Shown here one piece after another: positions 6,281 through 6,952 of a stretch of DNA of 6,952 nucleotides. The DNA comes from Desulfobacterales bacterium (GTDB taxonomy: Bacteria > Desulfobacterota > Syntrophobacteria > B119-G9). The notes beneath the pieces are model-generated. The model searched no databases and was not told where the DNA came from. It saw nothing but the letters and a program-made list of their open reading frames with translations. The translations under genes were made by a program, and so were the position numbers. Position 1 is the stretch's first letter. Every line of letters starts with the position of its first letter. The stretch covers positions 1 to 6,952 of the forward strand of contig JALXAI010000179.1 in assembly GCA_026992215.1 (NCBI GenBank), in the 5' to 3' direction.

Positions 6281-6952
6281 ATGAAAGCAGTGATTCTGAA
6301 AAAGCCTGGGGTGGTCGAGATCGCAGACGTGGATAAGCCGGAGTGTCCCGAGGGCGGCGCACTGGTAAAGGTAATGGTATGTGCTGTTTGCAGTACCGAT
6401 GTCAGCATGTACAAAAAGGGACACCCCGCTTTGAGCTATCCCGTTATACCGGGGCACGAAATAGCCGGAACAGTGGTGGAAGCCTCGTCTTCTGTTTCTG
6501 ACTTGAAGGCAGGAGACAGGGTAGTGGTGGGCCCGGGAATAAATTGCGGCGATTGCAGGTTTTGTCGCGATGGCCTTGAAAACCTGTGCACCTCAATAAG
6601 GATTGTCGGTTTTAACCATCCGGGAGGAATGGCTGAATACATCGCGTTGCCCCGGAAGATGATAGCCGGGCGGTGGATTAAAAAGATTCCGCGAGAGCTG
6701 GATGCTGAAGAAGCCGCGCTCTCGGAGCCCCTGGCATGCTGCATTAATGGTATTGAAAAGCTGGAAATCGACGAAAGTAGCAGGGTGTTGATCATTGGTG
6801 GTGGTCCCGTAGGTTGCATCCTTGCGTGGTTGTGTAAAGAAAAGGGTGCGGCACGGGTTACCATTGCAGAGAAAGACGGGAAAAGGAGACAGCGGGTTCG
6901 GGATTTGAATTCCGCCCATGAAGTAATAACGGATATAACAGAATCCGATTCC
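6281..6952 (+). CDS. Zinc-dependent medium-chain alcohol dehydrogenase (3' end outside window)
   Basis: The frame is open for 224 codons to the window edge; full-length relatives are about 340-350 residues. It begins MKAVILKKPG. The catalytic-zinc region is VCAVCSTDVSMYKKG (33-47) with Cys37, then PGHEIAGTVVE (57-67) with His59 and Glu60, and SEPLAC (148-153) with Glu149. The structural-zinc lobe has Cys89, Cys92, Cys95 and Cys103. The Rossmann nucleotide-binding loop is IIGGGPVG (171-178), and Glu197 near the end of the next strand suggests NAD(H) over NADP(H). It belongs to the sorbitol/threonine/polyol dehydrogenase side of the MDR superfamily, but the substrate cannot be read from this part. 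The gene lies directly after a cobalamin riboswitch and terminator with a good ribosome site, so it is probably expressed when cobalamin is low. It could lead a longer operon beyond the window. Confidence 0.93.
   Translation, partial: MKAVILKKPGVVEIADVDKPECPEGGALVKVMVCAVCSTDVSMYKKGHPALSYPVIPGHEIAGTVVEASSSVSDLKAGDRVVVGPGINCGDCRFCRDGLENLCTSIRIVGFNHPGGMAEYIALPRKMIAGRWIKKIPRELDAEEAALSEPLACCINGIEKLEIDESSRVLIIGGGPVGCILAWLCKEKGAARVTIAEKDGKRRQRVRDLNSAHEVITDITESDS

Noticed and set aside
5917..6414. 165-codon open frame on the - strand across the riboswitch
   Set aside because: It lies opposite the structured RNA and the start of the dehydrogenase; nothing supports coding.

Overview
The window reads as a bacterial chromosome segment of moderate G+C with densely packed genes, all on the + strand. 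I see no mobile elements, CRISPR array, tRNA or rRNA. The gene set suggests an anaerobic bacterium, possibly Desulfobacterota or a related lineage: an uncharacterised deoxyhypusine-synthase-like protein, an FmdB zinc ribbon with a Cys-rich tail, hemC, a cobA-hemD fusion and a cobalamin riboswitch. That placement is inference from gene content only.

Region 1 (1-5857) looks like one co-directional transcription unit. It contains the 3' part of a conserved protein of unknown function (3-908), an FmdB-type zinc-ribbon protein (951-1190), hemC (1203-2150), a cobA-hemD fusion (2170-3705) and a UvrD/PcrA-type helicase (3698-5857). Gaps are 42, 12 and 19 nt, and the last pair overlaps by 8 nt. HemC plus CobA-HemD would carry porphobilinogen through hydroxymethylbilane and uroporphyrinogen III to precorrin-2, the entry point to siroheme and cobalamin. 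No hemA, hemL or hemB is visible, so the earlier steps must lie elsewhere.

Region 2 (5858-6280) has no gene but is not empty. It holds a cobalamin riboswitch aptamer (about 5920-6191), recognised by its conserved core blocks. A strong intrinsic terminator follows (6207-6260). The 3' strand of the aptamer's closing helix can pair either with its 5' partner or with the terminator's right arm, which is the layout of a transcription-attenuating OFF switch. The aptamer is unusual in having a very short P2 region and a roughly 91-nt insertion in the P6 region.

Region 3 (6281-6952) is the 5' part of a zinc-dependent medium-chain alcohol dehydrogenase that runs off the window. It is the immediate target of the riboswitch. 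A dehydrogenase is not one of the usual targets (cobalamin synthesis or transport, metE, ribonucleotide reductase). The riboswitch-dehydrogenase pair is therefore the most interesting part of the window, and the P6 insertion is the most unusual sequence.
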